Both the position numbers and the translations under genes were made by a program. Source: Siphonodentalium dalli (taxonomy: Eukaryota; Mollusca; Scaphopoda; Gadilida; Siphonodentaliidae). Taken from it: DNA of 64,000 nt. Location of the stretch: assembly GCA_032622095.1 (NCBI GenBank), contig CP136068.1:55921028-55985027 (forward strand), written 5' to 3'. Shown piece after piece: positions 34,637-46,526 of this stretch. Positions within the stretch are counted from its first letter, which is position 1. Every line of letters begins with the position of its first letter. The notes under the pieces were generated by a model, which saw only the letters and a program-made list of their open reading frames with translations, was not told the DNA's origin and did not search any database.

Positions 34637-36893
34637 CTGAAATACATATAATATAATCATACGCTAGTGTAATTAATGAACCAAAGCAAAACCCCTCATA
34701 TGAGGGTAGCTGTGGCTTTTTTTGTTTTTTGTTTGTTGTCAAAATCAGTTTATACATTCTCTAGTATTCCCTCCAAAAAAGATTCATAGCCTTATGGCTA
34801 TATTTCCTGGGTTCGTCGAATGAATGGACCCCAATCGTAATTTTGAGTATAAATTAGGCAAATAAGTCGTACTTCCGGGGATAGACAGCGAGACTATTCA
34901 TGGTTATAAACTACTAGTACCAACATCAAAGTGAAAATAGTTATACATTGTCGAGAGGGGAACGGGAACATCTTTAATGAATTTAAACAATTTATTTCTT
35001 TTCTTGGCGCTGGCTGAGCACTGCGGCAGAGATACTCTACCGAGAAGCATGTCCATTTCATAGCTGTTCATTTCATTCAAAATCGATAAACAATGTCATC
35101 GTGTAACTTTCCCCATTGACCGAGTTCGCCTGAATGTATCTTCTGCTTTGTTCATAATTATGTGTTTCCTTTCGGTTCCAGAAAATAGTATATTTATGGA
35201 TTATAACAAGCATGTATGTACTATATAGTCTTATGATAACAATTAATTCCTTATTAAATATATGTTATTTCATTTCGCACAGTACCGCACCGCCCATTTT
35301 CGCACAGTAGAACGGTAAATTTGTGATGACATTCTTATTATATTTCACATCAGGAATTTCGATCACTTTTCACTCGCCCCGATGTGTGTAGACTGTAGTT
35401 ACTATAGTGTCGTTATTTATTGCGTCTTATTTTCTCAAGAAAAGGTAAACTGACGCTACGAATGAACTTACATTGTAATTCAATATTCATAATTCTAATT
35501 TGCAATACCAGTAATCCAAAGACACAGTAACAAGATTTTCCGATTACGACAGTAATGCTTTAAGCCCACCGATCTACTGTGCGTCAAAAGCGCTTGCAAA
35601 ATTCAAAACAGCTGCGTCGTATTAGATAATAATTGGTGACGTCACAAAATCAGATATAGTCTATATACGACCCAGTGTCCGGCTTTGGTTCGTTATAATG
35701 TGACAATGTGAGGCAATAGCGTATCATGATTTAGTTCTCATAGAGAACAGAATATGGTATAAACAGTATTATTTAAAACCATTCAAAACCTTCAAAACAA
35801 GAATTTCAAAATACAATATAAACAAGTGCACTGCATTTTAATAAATCAAGACAACATCCAATATTGCTGCTGTTTTTTTCAAATAGACACCCAGTCAATT
35901 AGATAATATTTTAGATATAATATCATGTAAAATGTATACATATGTATATATATATGTTTGTTGTGTTATGACATTGTGTCCCCTCTTAGGCCAGAAAATT
36001 ATACTACCATATGAAGATGGCTGCCAATATGGCGACCAAAATTGAAAATTTTAACTATTTGTACTTGTGTTTCCTAGAATAGATTTTGTTGTTTAGAAAT
36101 TATGGCCATTTGAGGAATGAAGTGTGATATTGGTGAGGTGCCGGCTCTTCTCAACCATTCGAAAAATCAACATTAAAGAACGCAGCAGGATATTAAAGCT
36201 AAAAATCTCCTTATCTCCTTTTCTATTCTAATTATTTTTAAAGAGGAAATGTGCAGAACTGACATAGAAGAGTGAGAAGAGTTGGTACCTACCCAAAATT
36301 AATCTCAAAATGACAAAAAAATGCCACTATCAAAATTGCGCATTGTGACTTGGGAATGGCGCATATGCAAACGGGATTACGGTAACTTTGTATAGTATCC
36401 CAACTTGGGCCTGTCCATCGGATCAATTGAGTTGTCATGAAAGCTAAATGGTCAACCATATTCCATTTCCGGGATAACATATGCTGTATAAAGATGTTGA
36501 TCGGATTTGGACACGACATGTTAGAGCCCAAACTGTTTATTTAATATATTTATATTGTGTTAAGTTTTAAATTAAATTTTTTTTATTATTTGATTGAGCT
36601 GAGTGGCTTTTCAGGTAAGAATGTCAAATACCGACATACAAATATGTCCCACAAGAAATTCACTTGGGGATATAATGAATGTTTTGCATATATATATTCC
36701 CGGTGAATCGGAACGGAACGTTTAATTCAAAATCGAATCGAATCTCGAAGCTTCGTCGGGCCCTACCATCTTGCTAAATCATCAGTATAGTTTTCATTTG
36801 CTTCTGTTTGTACTAGAACACACTATCCAAACAGTTTTGTTACCAAGAGATGGAAAACATTTAAAATACTGCTTTGCATGGACAAATTGGAAC
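34637..36893 (-). other. Left end of the 28-kb NMT intron, dispersed repeats
   Basis: No gene is recognised. A repeat at 35497-35702 matches 28590-28765. The segment at about 35990-36290 carries aagatggctgccaatatggcgacc, a motif also present in the foldback arms and at 43840-45020, so fragments of one older repeat family are scattered through this intron. Confidence 0.45.
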
Positions 36894-37335
36894 TAGAGGT
36901 GTGAATACCCCCCCCCCCCCCCCCCCCCCCCGTGTCAGTATACATTAAGTTAAAATTATATAATAACAGATTCCCATTGCAGGTGCACAACCCTAACCCC
37001 TATCACTAATCTTAAACCTATTGACCGAAAAATGTAGGAATAAAAGCTCGAACAAAATTATGCATGTTGCGGAAGTCGAAAAAGGGGAATAACTCCACAA
37101 AAAAAAGTCGGACAGATGTCATAATCACAGGTGCACAGGTTCCCATGGTACTAAATATGTGGGCCAAGTTTAAAAAAAAATTACCGGTACCTAAAAATGT
37201 ACAGTTTCACGGAAAATAATTAAAAATCGACTGAGAAAAACGCCGGACAAATTTGTGTCCACAGGCTTACAACAGACGGACTAGCTGATTCCAGTATATC
37301 CACCCCCCCCCCCCCCCCCCCCGCAACGAAGTATA
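36894..37335 (+). repeat. Pearl-like copy with homopolymer C tracts
   Basis: The head aactagaggtgtga is shared with the copy at 39065. A run of 24 C occupies 36908-36931. Then come gtaggaataaaagctcgaacaaaattatgcatg and the aagtcgaaaaaggggaataactcc core, and a tail with a second C tract (37302-37322) in place of the usual CCCC/GGGG hairpin. Confidence 0.65.
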
Positions 37336-38295
37336 ATTACACCGGAAATTCCATAGACCAACTGTTAATACAGTTTCAATTTGCTCCAACATTTGTACGA
37401 AAATATAACATTGAAGAAATCGCACCATGGTGATTACTCTATACCACAAGCGCTCGCTTGGTGATCTTGTATCACACATACATTGATTGCAGGCCTACTC
37501 AGGAATGTGTTAATATCAGTTACCCCGCATGAGATTATCGTCCAGGGCATCGTCCTAGATTGGTTGTCTACAACACAGCTCATCACCCTTGCTTAACTCT
37601 GGGTTGAAGGAAATACTAGACCAATGTCTGTTTCAGAATATAAGATGCTTCTATCAGAAAAGAGTTTATGGGATAAATTTCCTGCCGAAACAACTTTTGT
37701 TGCAGCATCATTTATTTTACATGCAGATGTCAGGTCATCAGGATTTGTCGTTTCCATATACTACTGTGATCAGAGGGAAACATACATTTAACAGATATTA
37801 GTAATCTGATTAACAATGCATACTACGTTATCAATGATTGCCAGCTAGAACAACCACACCTTTTCAGGAGCAATCTGTCAACTTTCAGGCACAGTGTGAA
37901 AGTAAATGGCTTTGAGGTCCGATCCAGTTAATCAGTTAATCAAACTTAAATCTGCCAAAGACTGATGCAACAAAATTTGAAATCATTCATGCTATACCTA
38001 GCAAGGTTTAAGGTTATGTTGTTTTATTCTTCTATCTGCAACATCTAAGTTCTCGGTGCCATAGACACATGAGACAATTGATAGATGAACAAACAGCATG
38101 TATATGTATACATGTATATGTATATGGTGCGAGGTATCCAGATGGAGTTGATAGAGCACAAATAATTCAGGGTGCTTCCTTGAATTTGCACCCAACAATT
38201 CCCAAGACAAGCCTCATGATTAATGTATTGTTCTTTGTGACACACAAACACCACAATGATACCAGGTCAATAAATAACACTATTGAAAAACTTAG
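37336..38295 (+). other. Degenerate sequence with short open frames, unidentified
   Basis: Several 60-76 codon frames overlap here (37589-37801, 38069-38299), with protein-like stretches such as SLNLHPTIPKTSLMINVLFF, but there is no continuous frame or known motif. It may be an eroded mobile-element coding region. The remainder is NMT intron. Confidence 0.3.
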
Positions 38296-40119
38296 GTAGG
38301 GGAATAATTTAATGGTTGACAGTAAATGGAGGAATTAGGAAAGGTGCTAATTGAAATGTCTAAGTAAGACAATATATTTTTGGCTGAATGACCCCCAAAA
38401 TAACTCGTTCCCATCTACAGGTCAATATCAACATTCATGACAAGTTTCATAATGATCGGATCAGGGATGTGGTCTGTAGGGTGTGCCAAAGGATTTAGTG
38501 ATGCAAAGTGTAAATTCTAAAATGGCCACCGGCGGCCATGTTTTTTTTGCCGAATGACCCCGAAATGACTCGTTCCCATCTACATGTCAATGTCAACATC
38601 CATGACAAATTTCATGAAGATCAAACAAACAGATCGGTCTATAACCCATGCTAATGGATTTTGTAGAAATATTTAGTCATACAAAGAGTAAAATCCAAAA
38701 TGGCCATTGGTGGCCATATTTTTTTGCCGAATGACCCCAAAATTTGGTGATGATCGGATCAGAGATGTAGTCTGTAGGATGTGTCAAAACATTTAGTGAT
38801 GCAAAGAGTAAAATCAAAGATGGCCACCAGCGGCCATGTTTTTGACCGAATGATCCTAAAATGACTCGTTCCCATTTACATGTAAATGTCAACATTCATT
38901 ACAAATTTTATGATGATCAGACAAACAGTACGGCCTGTAGCCAGCGCCAATGGATTCAAATTTGAAATCCAAGATGGCCACCAGCGGCCATGTTTTTTGG
39001 TCGAATGACCCCAAAATGACTCGTTCCCATCTACATGTCAATGTCAACATTCATGACAAATTTAACTAGAGGTGTGACTGTCCCAATGGGACTAAGATAC
39101 CACCCCCCGCCCCCCGTGTTTTAAAAATACTAAGATGTTTCACATGTCAGTAACCATTTAGTTAAAATAATAAAATAACAGTTCCCATTGCAGGTGCACA
39201 ACCCTAACCTAATCTTAAACCTATTGACCGAAAAATGTAGGAATAAAAGCTCGGACAAAATTATGCATGTTGCAAAAAAAAAATCTAAGTCGAAAAAGGG
39301 GGATAACTCCACCAAAAAATGTCCGACAGACGTCATAATCGCAGGTGCACAGGTTCCCATGGTGGTTGATGTCTGTGCCAGGTTTCACGGAAATCGATCC
39401 AAAAACGACTGAGAAAAACTCCGGACAAATTTGTGTCCACGGACGGACGATGGACGGACATACATGCCGATTCCAGTATACCCCTCTAACTTCATTGTGG
39501 GGGGTATAATAAAGATCCGACCAAAGATACGACCTGTAGCCCACGCGAAAGTATTTAGTGATGCAAAGAGTAAAATCCAAGATGGCCGACGGCGGCCATG
39601 TTTTTTGGCCAAATGACCCCAAAATCACTCGTTCCCATCTAGAGGTCGCCCCGATGATCCATATGAAGTTTGGTGATGATCGGATCAGAGATGTGGTCTG
39701 TAGAATGTGTCAAAGGATTTAGTGATGCAAAGAGTAAAATCCAGGATGGCCACCAGCGGCCATGTTTTTTGGCCGAATGATCCTAAAATGACTCGTACCC
39801 ATCTACATGTAAATGTAAACAAATTAACAATCATGACAAATTTTATGATGTTCACACAAACAGTACAGCTTGTAGCCCGCGCCAATGGATTTAATTTTGA
39901 AATCCAAGATGGCCACCAGCAGCAATGTTTTTTGGCCGAATGACCCCAAAATGACTCGTTCTCATCTACATGTCAATGTCAACATTCATGACAAATTTAA
40001 TAAAGATCAGACCAAAGATACGACCTGTAGCCTGTGCCAAAGGAAATTGTTGACGGACACACGGACGACGGACGCCAACCCATGGCAATAGCTCAAACTT
40101 ACAAAGTAAGTTGAGCTAA
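38296..40119 (+). mobile_element. Pearl-like family-1 element
   Basis: The diverged head (ggggaataatttaatggttgacag) is followed by about ten core repeats of about 155-165 bp ending atccaagatggccaccagcggccatg. A gacggacacacggacgacggacg tract follows, then a hairpin tail at 40090-40117 (AGCTCAAACTTAC AAA GTAAGTTGAGCT). A family-2 relative is nested at 39065-39510. Confidence 0.8.
39065..39510 (+). mobile_element. Pearl-like family-2 relative nested in family 1
   Basis: The head actagaggtgtgact contains the hairpin GTCCC-AAT-GGGAC (about 39079-39091). One core (gtcgaaaaagggggataactccacc), a ggacggacgatggacggac tract and a tail with TATACCCCT ... GGGGGGTATAATA end it. Family-1 sequence (catgacaaattt | aagatccgaccaaag) flanks both sides, so it is a clean nested insertion. 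Confidence 0.75.
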
Positions 40120-40315
40120 TAATATACGCATGCTCATTTATCAAAGGTACTCAATCCGATCAGACGCTCCTAAATTACTATTTCTTTGGCTTCGGGGGTA
40201 AAATATATTTGATTCGAGTCGAGGATCCCACCCATCAAAGAGTGATAAGATATCGATGTTTGAAGTTTGCTGTTTCTATTGTTTGTGGACAAGAACTTGT
40301 CCAGAACCACGTGCT

Positions 40316-40425
40316 CAAACGGACAAATTGCGGATGTAAGATGGATAACTCTAAAATCAAGTGGTTATTATTGTTAATAGTAACCACTTGATTTATCCAT
40401 CTTACAACCACAATTTGTCCGTTTG
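40316..40425. repeat. Hairpin with about 48-bp arms
   Basis: CAAACGGACAAATTGCGG... at 40316 is mirrored by ...CCACAATTTGTCCGTTTG ending at 40425. The middle (ATCAAGTGGTTA / TAACCACTTGAT) is perfectly paired around a loop of about 12 nt. It lies 31 bp outside the left end of the hAT element. Confidence 0.85.
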
Positions 40426-40448
40426 TCATCCGCCATAACTTGTAGCCG

Positions 40449-43400
40449 GCTGCATGTAGTGTTCAAACGATTAGTCGATAAATAATCGTCGACGTTGGTT
40501 TGTCGGAAAATCGACTCTAACTTCCACAGTCGACTAGTCGGAATACAGTATATAATCTCATCAGCTGGCCTTGACAATGCATGGTTTCACTAAATGTGGG
40601 TCAGAAAAGCAGCAAAGATAGCTAGTCTATGTTCAAGAAGCTTTCCAAAGTCCGAACATATGTAATAATGTCGAGCTTGACATAGAACCGAAATGCGATA
40701 ATTCAAATTAACCACTACTCATTTTCAATACAAGAGCAGTAACTCTATATTTGACTTCTAAAAAGCATGTGGTCCATAAACAGTAAGTATTAGGTCGCGG
40801 CGTACTTGACCGACGTCTCACGCATGTTCCAGGTTAATGCCACGTGGTTTTTTGCATTGCGTCATTTAGTTTCTACGCTCACGCACATTTCATCACTTCT
40901 GCTCAATTCAATGTTTTGACCTACACGATGGCATCGAACAGAAAAAATGCGAAAACTTCGGAAGCTTGGCGTCATTTTGATCTCATCAAAGAAACTGTTG
41001 GGAAAGAAACTAAGGAATTTGACACATGCAAACTATGTCAAGCAAAACTAAAGTATAATAAATCCACATCGGTTATGAGAACTCACTTAAATGCTAAGCA
41101 CCCTTCAGCGGGGTCACAAACACAGAGTCGACAAACGACACTGGATTTGCATGCACCAAAATGCAATAAAATGTCCAAGGAACGATGGACAGTGTTAACG
41201 AAGCGTATTGTAGAATGGTGTGCCATCGATTTACATCCGTTAAGTATTGTGAATGGCCTGGGGTTTCGCAGCTTTATGAAAGAATTGGAACCCAAATACA
41301 ATGTACCATGTGACACTACAATAAAAAATCACCTTAACTTTCTGTACACTGAGGTGAGGAAACAATTAATTGATGAGTTGGAGAATGTTCCATTCATTTC
41401 TCTGACAACAGACACGTGGACCAGCATGACAACAAAGGGGTACATAACTGTCACCTGCCATTTTATGGACAAACCTTCATGGACATGCAAGACGAAAGTA
41501 TTGAGCACTCGTGAAATCACCGGTCATCATACTGGAGAACATTTGTGCGAAGTTTTGATTAAAATCATGAGCGATTTCAAAATTCCCCAGAGTAAAATAG
41601 TGGCAGTGACGACAGATAATGCCGCTGACATTGTTAAAGGAATGCGATTGTCCCACATGGAGCACATCAGATGCTTTGCGCACAGTTAACAACTATCTGT
41701 GAATCGTGGTCTTTCATTAGCAAAAATTTCAAGGGCAGCTGGATGTTCCCGGAAATTAGTGGGGCACTTTCGGCAATCAACACTGGCTTCAGATGATCTC
41801 ACCAAGAAACAAGCACAGTTGTCACTCCCATCACATCGACTGATCCAAGACGTCGATACACGTTGGAACTCGACGTATTATATGTTTAAAAGGCTTCTGG
41901 AACAAAGATTAGCTATCTTTGCTGTTTTGCAAAACAGAGATATCACATCCTATAGCGATGCAAGAATATTAGAAATGCCCGATGATGTGTGGTTGAACAT
42001 GGAGCAGATAACCCCCCTCTTAGAACCTTTGGAGATGGCAACCACGGTAGCAGGGAGCGATTCATATCCTACTATTAGTATGACATACCCTATCATTAAA
42101 GGGTTGTTAGATAACCACTTGAAGATATGCGCCGGTGATTCTCAAATGGTCAAGGACTTCAAAACAACAGTATCAAGCGACCTAAAGAAGCGTTATCCCG
42201 ACATTTGCTCTTCTGACCCAAATTTAGCGAAATCGTGCATTGTGAAGGCCAGCTTATTAGATATACAATACAAAAGTCTCAAATTCATGAAAAATCAACA
42301 ACGGGAATCAGCTTGGTCTGAACTGCTTGAAGAAATGAGGGCCGTAAAACTCAATGTTGAAATCGCGCCCATTACCGCAGACAGCGAGGCACCTCAGGCA
42401 AGCCAGACGACAGTCATTGGGGGAATCACGGATCAGACTGATAGCGCTGTTCCTTCAATGTCCTCAGAATCTGAACATTCCGCCGTGAACAATCGTGATG
42501 ATCAGTATGTACCAAAATGCAAGTGCGGGAAATTTGAACAAACTGGCAAAGTTATGAAGTTTCTCCTCGGTGATTACTACGAATCAAGTGACATTGGCGA
42601 TAAAAATCATGAGGAAGAGTTGATGTCATACAGACAAGTGCCCCCCAGATCTGATATTGACCTGAGGGATTGGTGGAGGAAGAACAACCAACAATTTCCA
42701 AGATTGGCTATGTTAAGTTCAAAATATAGTTGTTCCAGGCACATCTGTGCCATCTGAACGTATTTTTTCTGTTGCGGGCATGGTTGTTTGCAAACGACGG
42801 TCCAACTTGGATCCCTCAACGGTGGACAAATTGATTTTTCTAAGGTTCATCCTACCTTGCAAGTGAAGTATGTGATGGATTGGACGACGGAACACGGGAA
42901 TGCAGCTGCGAAAATTGTGTTGTATCCGCTAATTGATTATTTTCACTGACACTGACTCATCCTAATTTGCGATTCTTCGTTTGCTTCTATAGACAGTGTT
43001 AGTATCGACGAACACTTTTCCGTTTATATTATATCAATATTTCCGATTTTAAGAAAATCAAGAACCTGCACACATTACTGAAAACAGTATATAGACTAAG
43101 CATGATGTTATCATTTATTTTGGTTCAAATAGTTATGAAACGGCGACAATTAACTTGCTGAGAAAATTATTCTTTTTATATATATACTCCCTATACCGCG
43201 GATGCAAAAATTTGTAGTGCGCATTTCTAACCAACACAGGTAAAGAGTGAGGGGCTTCCACAAAAGTGTTCGTCGATACTAACTGAGTCTAACTCTCCGC
43301 TTGCTACGTACGCCTTACGGAAGTTATGGCAACTTACAAAGTAGGCCTATGTACGCATCATCGATTCATCGTATATATAATCATTATAATGTGTGTGTTC

Positions 43401-43799
43401 TTTTGTTTTTTTTTTATTTTGAGCTGACTCTGAGACTGAGTATCGTTTATTTTCTACACCCTGGCAGGGAAGTATTTATTTGATTTCATGATTAAACAGA
43501 AAATCCCTCAATTATTTATTCTCATTATCATCGTAGATTCGTAGGGAACTTATTTGCGATCGGTGGGTTTCTAGAGCACCGGTTCATTTGCAACAAAACC
43601 ACGTGCCATGTCACGTGATTCAATTCTCCGATCACAGTAGAGTGTAAATATTATGATGATGGCACGGAATTTGTAATTTTCTTTCACATGTGTTTCATTA
43701 GTATAAGGTTGGTGATGTATTTGGCCGACTAGTCAACGTCGACTCGACTTTTGGGGTTCGACTAGTCGACTCCAGAATCGTTTGAACACTAGCTGCATG
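40449..43799 (+). mobile_element. Full-length hAT transposon with 8-bp TSD
   Basis: Element 40457-43791 (3335 bp) starts TAGTGTTCAAACGATT and ends with its exact inverse, a 16-bp TIR. It is flanked by the perfect 8-bp duplication GCTGCATG at 40449-40456 and 43792-43799. Subterminal GACTAGTCGAC-type palindromes are repeated near both ends (40480-40540 and 43720-43775). The interior encodes one BED-finger hAT transposase on the plus strand, with few lesions. An exact TSD and a nearly open transposase mean the insertion is young compared with its surroundings. Confidence 0.96.
40928..42866 (+). pseudogene. BED-finger hAT transposase, disrupted
   Basis: It starts at the ATG of MASNRKNAKT and is about 646 codons long, near normal size. 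A BED zinc finger (Cys34, Cys37, His53, His58) binds the ends in this family. TTDTWTS and VTTDNAAD mark the conserved Asp positions of the RNase H-like fold, and QDVDTRWNSTYYM follows. The C-terminal SERIFSVAG ... KRRSNLDPS block is the hAT dimerisation region. Two lesions are seen: an in-frame TAA at 41687-41689 inside the ...CFAHS / QLSVN segment, where hAT proteins normally have Leu, and a single-base frame change near 42722-42730 just before the dimerisation block. Otherwise the frame is open throughout. It resembles ZBED1/ZBED4-like transposases. Whether active copies exist elsewhere is unknown. Confidence 0.93.
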
Positions 43800-44173
43800 A
43801 TGAACTGGGGCAAGTTTAAATTTTTTTTATATATATGTCGCCAATATGACAGCCATCTTAGACCAAACGGATTAATTTTTTTCCTCTTGAGATTGATTTG
43901 CAACACGCAATATCTGCTCTCAATTCTGATCATTTCCTCTTAAAACATGGCCAGAATGCCGAACGCGATTTTTTGTTAAATTTCATACTGCTTTATTTAA
44001 AGGAAACTTTTTGAGGGGTCTAGAGGATGTGGGACCCAATGGATATCATGTTTTTCTATGAAGAGATGTGTCACAGTGTGAACATGTACAATGAAAAAGT
44101 AAACTGAAAATGTCACCAATTTCAAACAGCAAGAACTAATCTACAAGATAAAAGTAAAAATAGACAAATTTTC
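43800..44173. other. NMT intron between two hAT elements
   Basis: Diverged repeat with gtcgccaatatgacagccatctta, related to motifs in the foldback arms. No gene is recognised. Confidence 0.4.
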
Positions 44174-44817
44174 TAGTGTTAAAACGATTAGTCGACTAAC
44201 TAATTTTGACGCCGATAGCTCCCAATTTCAACTCTGTATCTTGCCATCGACTAGTCGGAACTTTGTATATACTTCCCAAAATAAGAGTTAAAAGACTATA
44301 ATGTAGGTACATGGCCAGACCAAGTCTTCTTGGTCGACAACAGCTTGGGATGATCCCAACTGATATCCCAAGCTGTTGTGGACCAAGAAGACTTGGTCTA
44401 GTACATGGCATGTTGATCAAACACTTGCCGCAGATGTGACAGTGTTAAAAACTCAACGTAGTCAGTATATTCAAAATGTAGCATATTTATAAGTCATGCA
44501 TCATAATGAGATAACTGGGTCACCAGATGTTCCAAGTTCCATTAGAGAAATTGACATTCGGGACTCACAGTTTCAGCAGAACTGTTTTCATCAATATGAG
44601 TGGTTGAAAAAGCCTGGTTTATCAAAATCACATGATTAAATACTTCTGGTTTAGTAGAATGCAAACAAGGTGATACTCTACAATTTTTTTTATACCTGTT
44701 GTGTGTTGAGGGAAATATGGATATGGGTATAGCTACATGTATATAATTTTTGGCTGCAGGTACTGACTAGTCGACTTCCACTTGAATTTTGGGGTTCGAC
44801 TAGTCATTTCAACACTA
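44174..44817. mobile_element. 644-bp non-autonomous relative of the hAT element
   Basis: The left end TAGTGTTAAAACGATTAGTC matches the TIR and subterminal GTCGAC motifs of the element at 40457. The right end is the inverse of TAGTGTTGAAATGACTAGTC. The flanking octamers aaattttc and caattttt share six of eight bases, consistent with an aged target duplication. It has no coding capacity, and its interior holds the perfect-looking hairpin 44317-44399. Confidence 0.75.
44317..44399. repeat. 34-bp-arm hairpin inside the hAT relative
   Basis: AGACCAAGTCTTCTTGGTC + GACAACAGCTTGGGA (44317-44350) is mirrored by TCCCAAGCTGTTGTGGACC + AAGAAGACTTGGTCT (44366-44399). There is one mismatch and a 15-nt loop. 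The outer part GACCAAG-TCTT-CTTGGTC is itself a palindrome. Confidence 0.9.
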
Positions 44818-45869
44818 CAATTTTTACTTCCGGTCGCCATTTTGACAGCGATGGTAATAGGAGTATAAATTTTACTTTTAAAATGTGACATGTTATAACA
44901 TAGCAAATATTTATAGATTAATATCCATCCACAGGCTATTGCCTCTAAAAATAAGATAAAACTGACAAAGTGGCCAATCTGAAGAAAAAAAAACGGCAGC
45001 CATTTTGGACGCCATCATAATTTTCTTAAAATGTTCACCCGGGAGCACTCCACACCCACCTAGATCTTATTTGGTGCCACATCCTCTGCAATATTCAGTA
45101 GAGAAAATACATTAACTAAAAAAAAATTTAGTTCACCCTCTGGCTGCTGGACAAGTGGTGTGTGCTTTATACAAAAGTTGTGTGCCTCATATCATGGGCT
45201 TGATAAATTATTTTACAACCAGATTTAATTGAGATTGGGCAGGGAAGGGGTGTGTGATAATAATTAGAAGACATATGGCTAACTAGAGGTGAGTTATGAG
45301 AATGATCAGATTGATACTATTTGAATTATTACTATAGCATGTCTATGGAATGGGTGGGAAGCGTTCATTTTGTTCCAAGCTGATCATTGGAAAGATACAA
45401 TGTCTGTAAACAGTAGAAATGTAAAAAAGTCATACCCCCAAAGTGTAGCTTTAGCTGAGTCAGTATGTATATGAGGGTAAACTTTACGTAGAATATATTA
45501 TTCCCCTTTGATCACCTGGTTAAGTACTAGTAGAAACATACCTATTGGATAGATGGACATGTTAATATTATCTAACCAATCGATACCAAAGTGAGGGATG
45601 TGTCACCATAAACCTGCACATCAAATAAAAACATGATCAGATAAAAAATAGTTGAGTTATTGTGTCAGATAGCATGTGTCTATGGACAGACGGACAGCAA
45701 CATCACGGAAGTATTCCTGAAAAACTCTAAAGATCTTATACACAAAGCAGAGTTACAACTTGATGCACATGGCATGTTTCTTGGTACAAATTAATTGGCG
45801 CTCAAGAATGCTACCATATGAACAACTATATGAATATAATGAAGCAAAAATGGTGTTCATGGAAATAGC
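44818..45869. other. NMT intron, repeat fragments
   Basis: cggtcgccattttgacagcgatgg and cagccattttggacgccatc motifs continue the older repeat interrupted by the 44174-44817 element. A weak family-2-like tail (acagacggacag) is at about 45680. No gene is recognised. Confidence 0.4.
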
Positions 45870-46526
45870 AGCATGAAACTGTACTTATCGACTGCATATA
45901 CAGGAGCCCGTTATCGACCGAGGAAAACAACAAACTATTATATGGCCAAATTGGATGTAACAAACAACGCAAACCGGATCATCTGATAATTGTCGGTGAT
46001 TTCAATTATCCCGACATATCCTGGGAGACAGGTATGGGGGTCACATGAAAATGATAGAAATTTCCGAGAATCATTAAAAACGATGTTTGATATACCAAAC
46101 CATTAATAAAAATACGCGACATTGGGATGGACAAACACCAAATCTATTGGACCTTGTGATAATGAGCAATCAAGACATAATCGAGGATATAACACAACAC
46201 AGTCCTCTTGGCCGAAGTGACCCCGACATATTAGAAATTCAGGTAAACCCATGCATTACACGACCGAAACAACTGGAAACGAAAGTTAAATTACTATATA
46301 ATAAGGGTGACTATGCAAGTATATGAGAAGCCTTGAAAGAGGTAGACTGGAATCGGCTTTCATCATACGAATTTCAGCATGTTTGGGGGATATATTCTGC
46401 TATTCTTCAAGAACAACACATACCAAAAACAAGAAAATTCAATACCAAGAATGAAAGATGCCCGTGGGTCAACAAAAACATGCTGACAGTTATATGGCAA
46501 AATAGGAGGGCACATAAACTTACAGA
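45870..46526 (+). pseudogene. LINE (CR1/Jockey-like) piece 1: endonuclease end and linker
   Basis: Broken frames encode VGDFNYPDISWET (about 45992-46030), the GDFN motif of APE-type endonucleases of non-LTR retrotransposons. Then come TRHWDGQTPNLLDLVI and HSPLGRSDPDILEI (46117-46245), the SDH-like region at the end of that domain, and a linker ...DWNRLSSYEF ... PWVNKNML ... NRRAHKL to 46526. Several stops and frameshifts are present. The coding sense breaks off at the head of a pearl-like element and continues at 55905 with RT-domain sequence, so this is the 5' part of one LINE copy. The N-terminal region before 45870 is not recognisable. Confidence 0.85.

Noticed and set aside
37589-38299. 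Eroded coding region as a named gene
   Set aside because: Short overlapping frames without a family motif; composition is suggestive but no assignment is defensible.
39130-39943. Frames such as those reading KHGRRRPSWILL in many places
   Set aside because: The same peptide recurs wherever the family-1 core repeat (aagatggccgacggcggccatg) occurs; it is translation of non-coding repeat.
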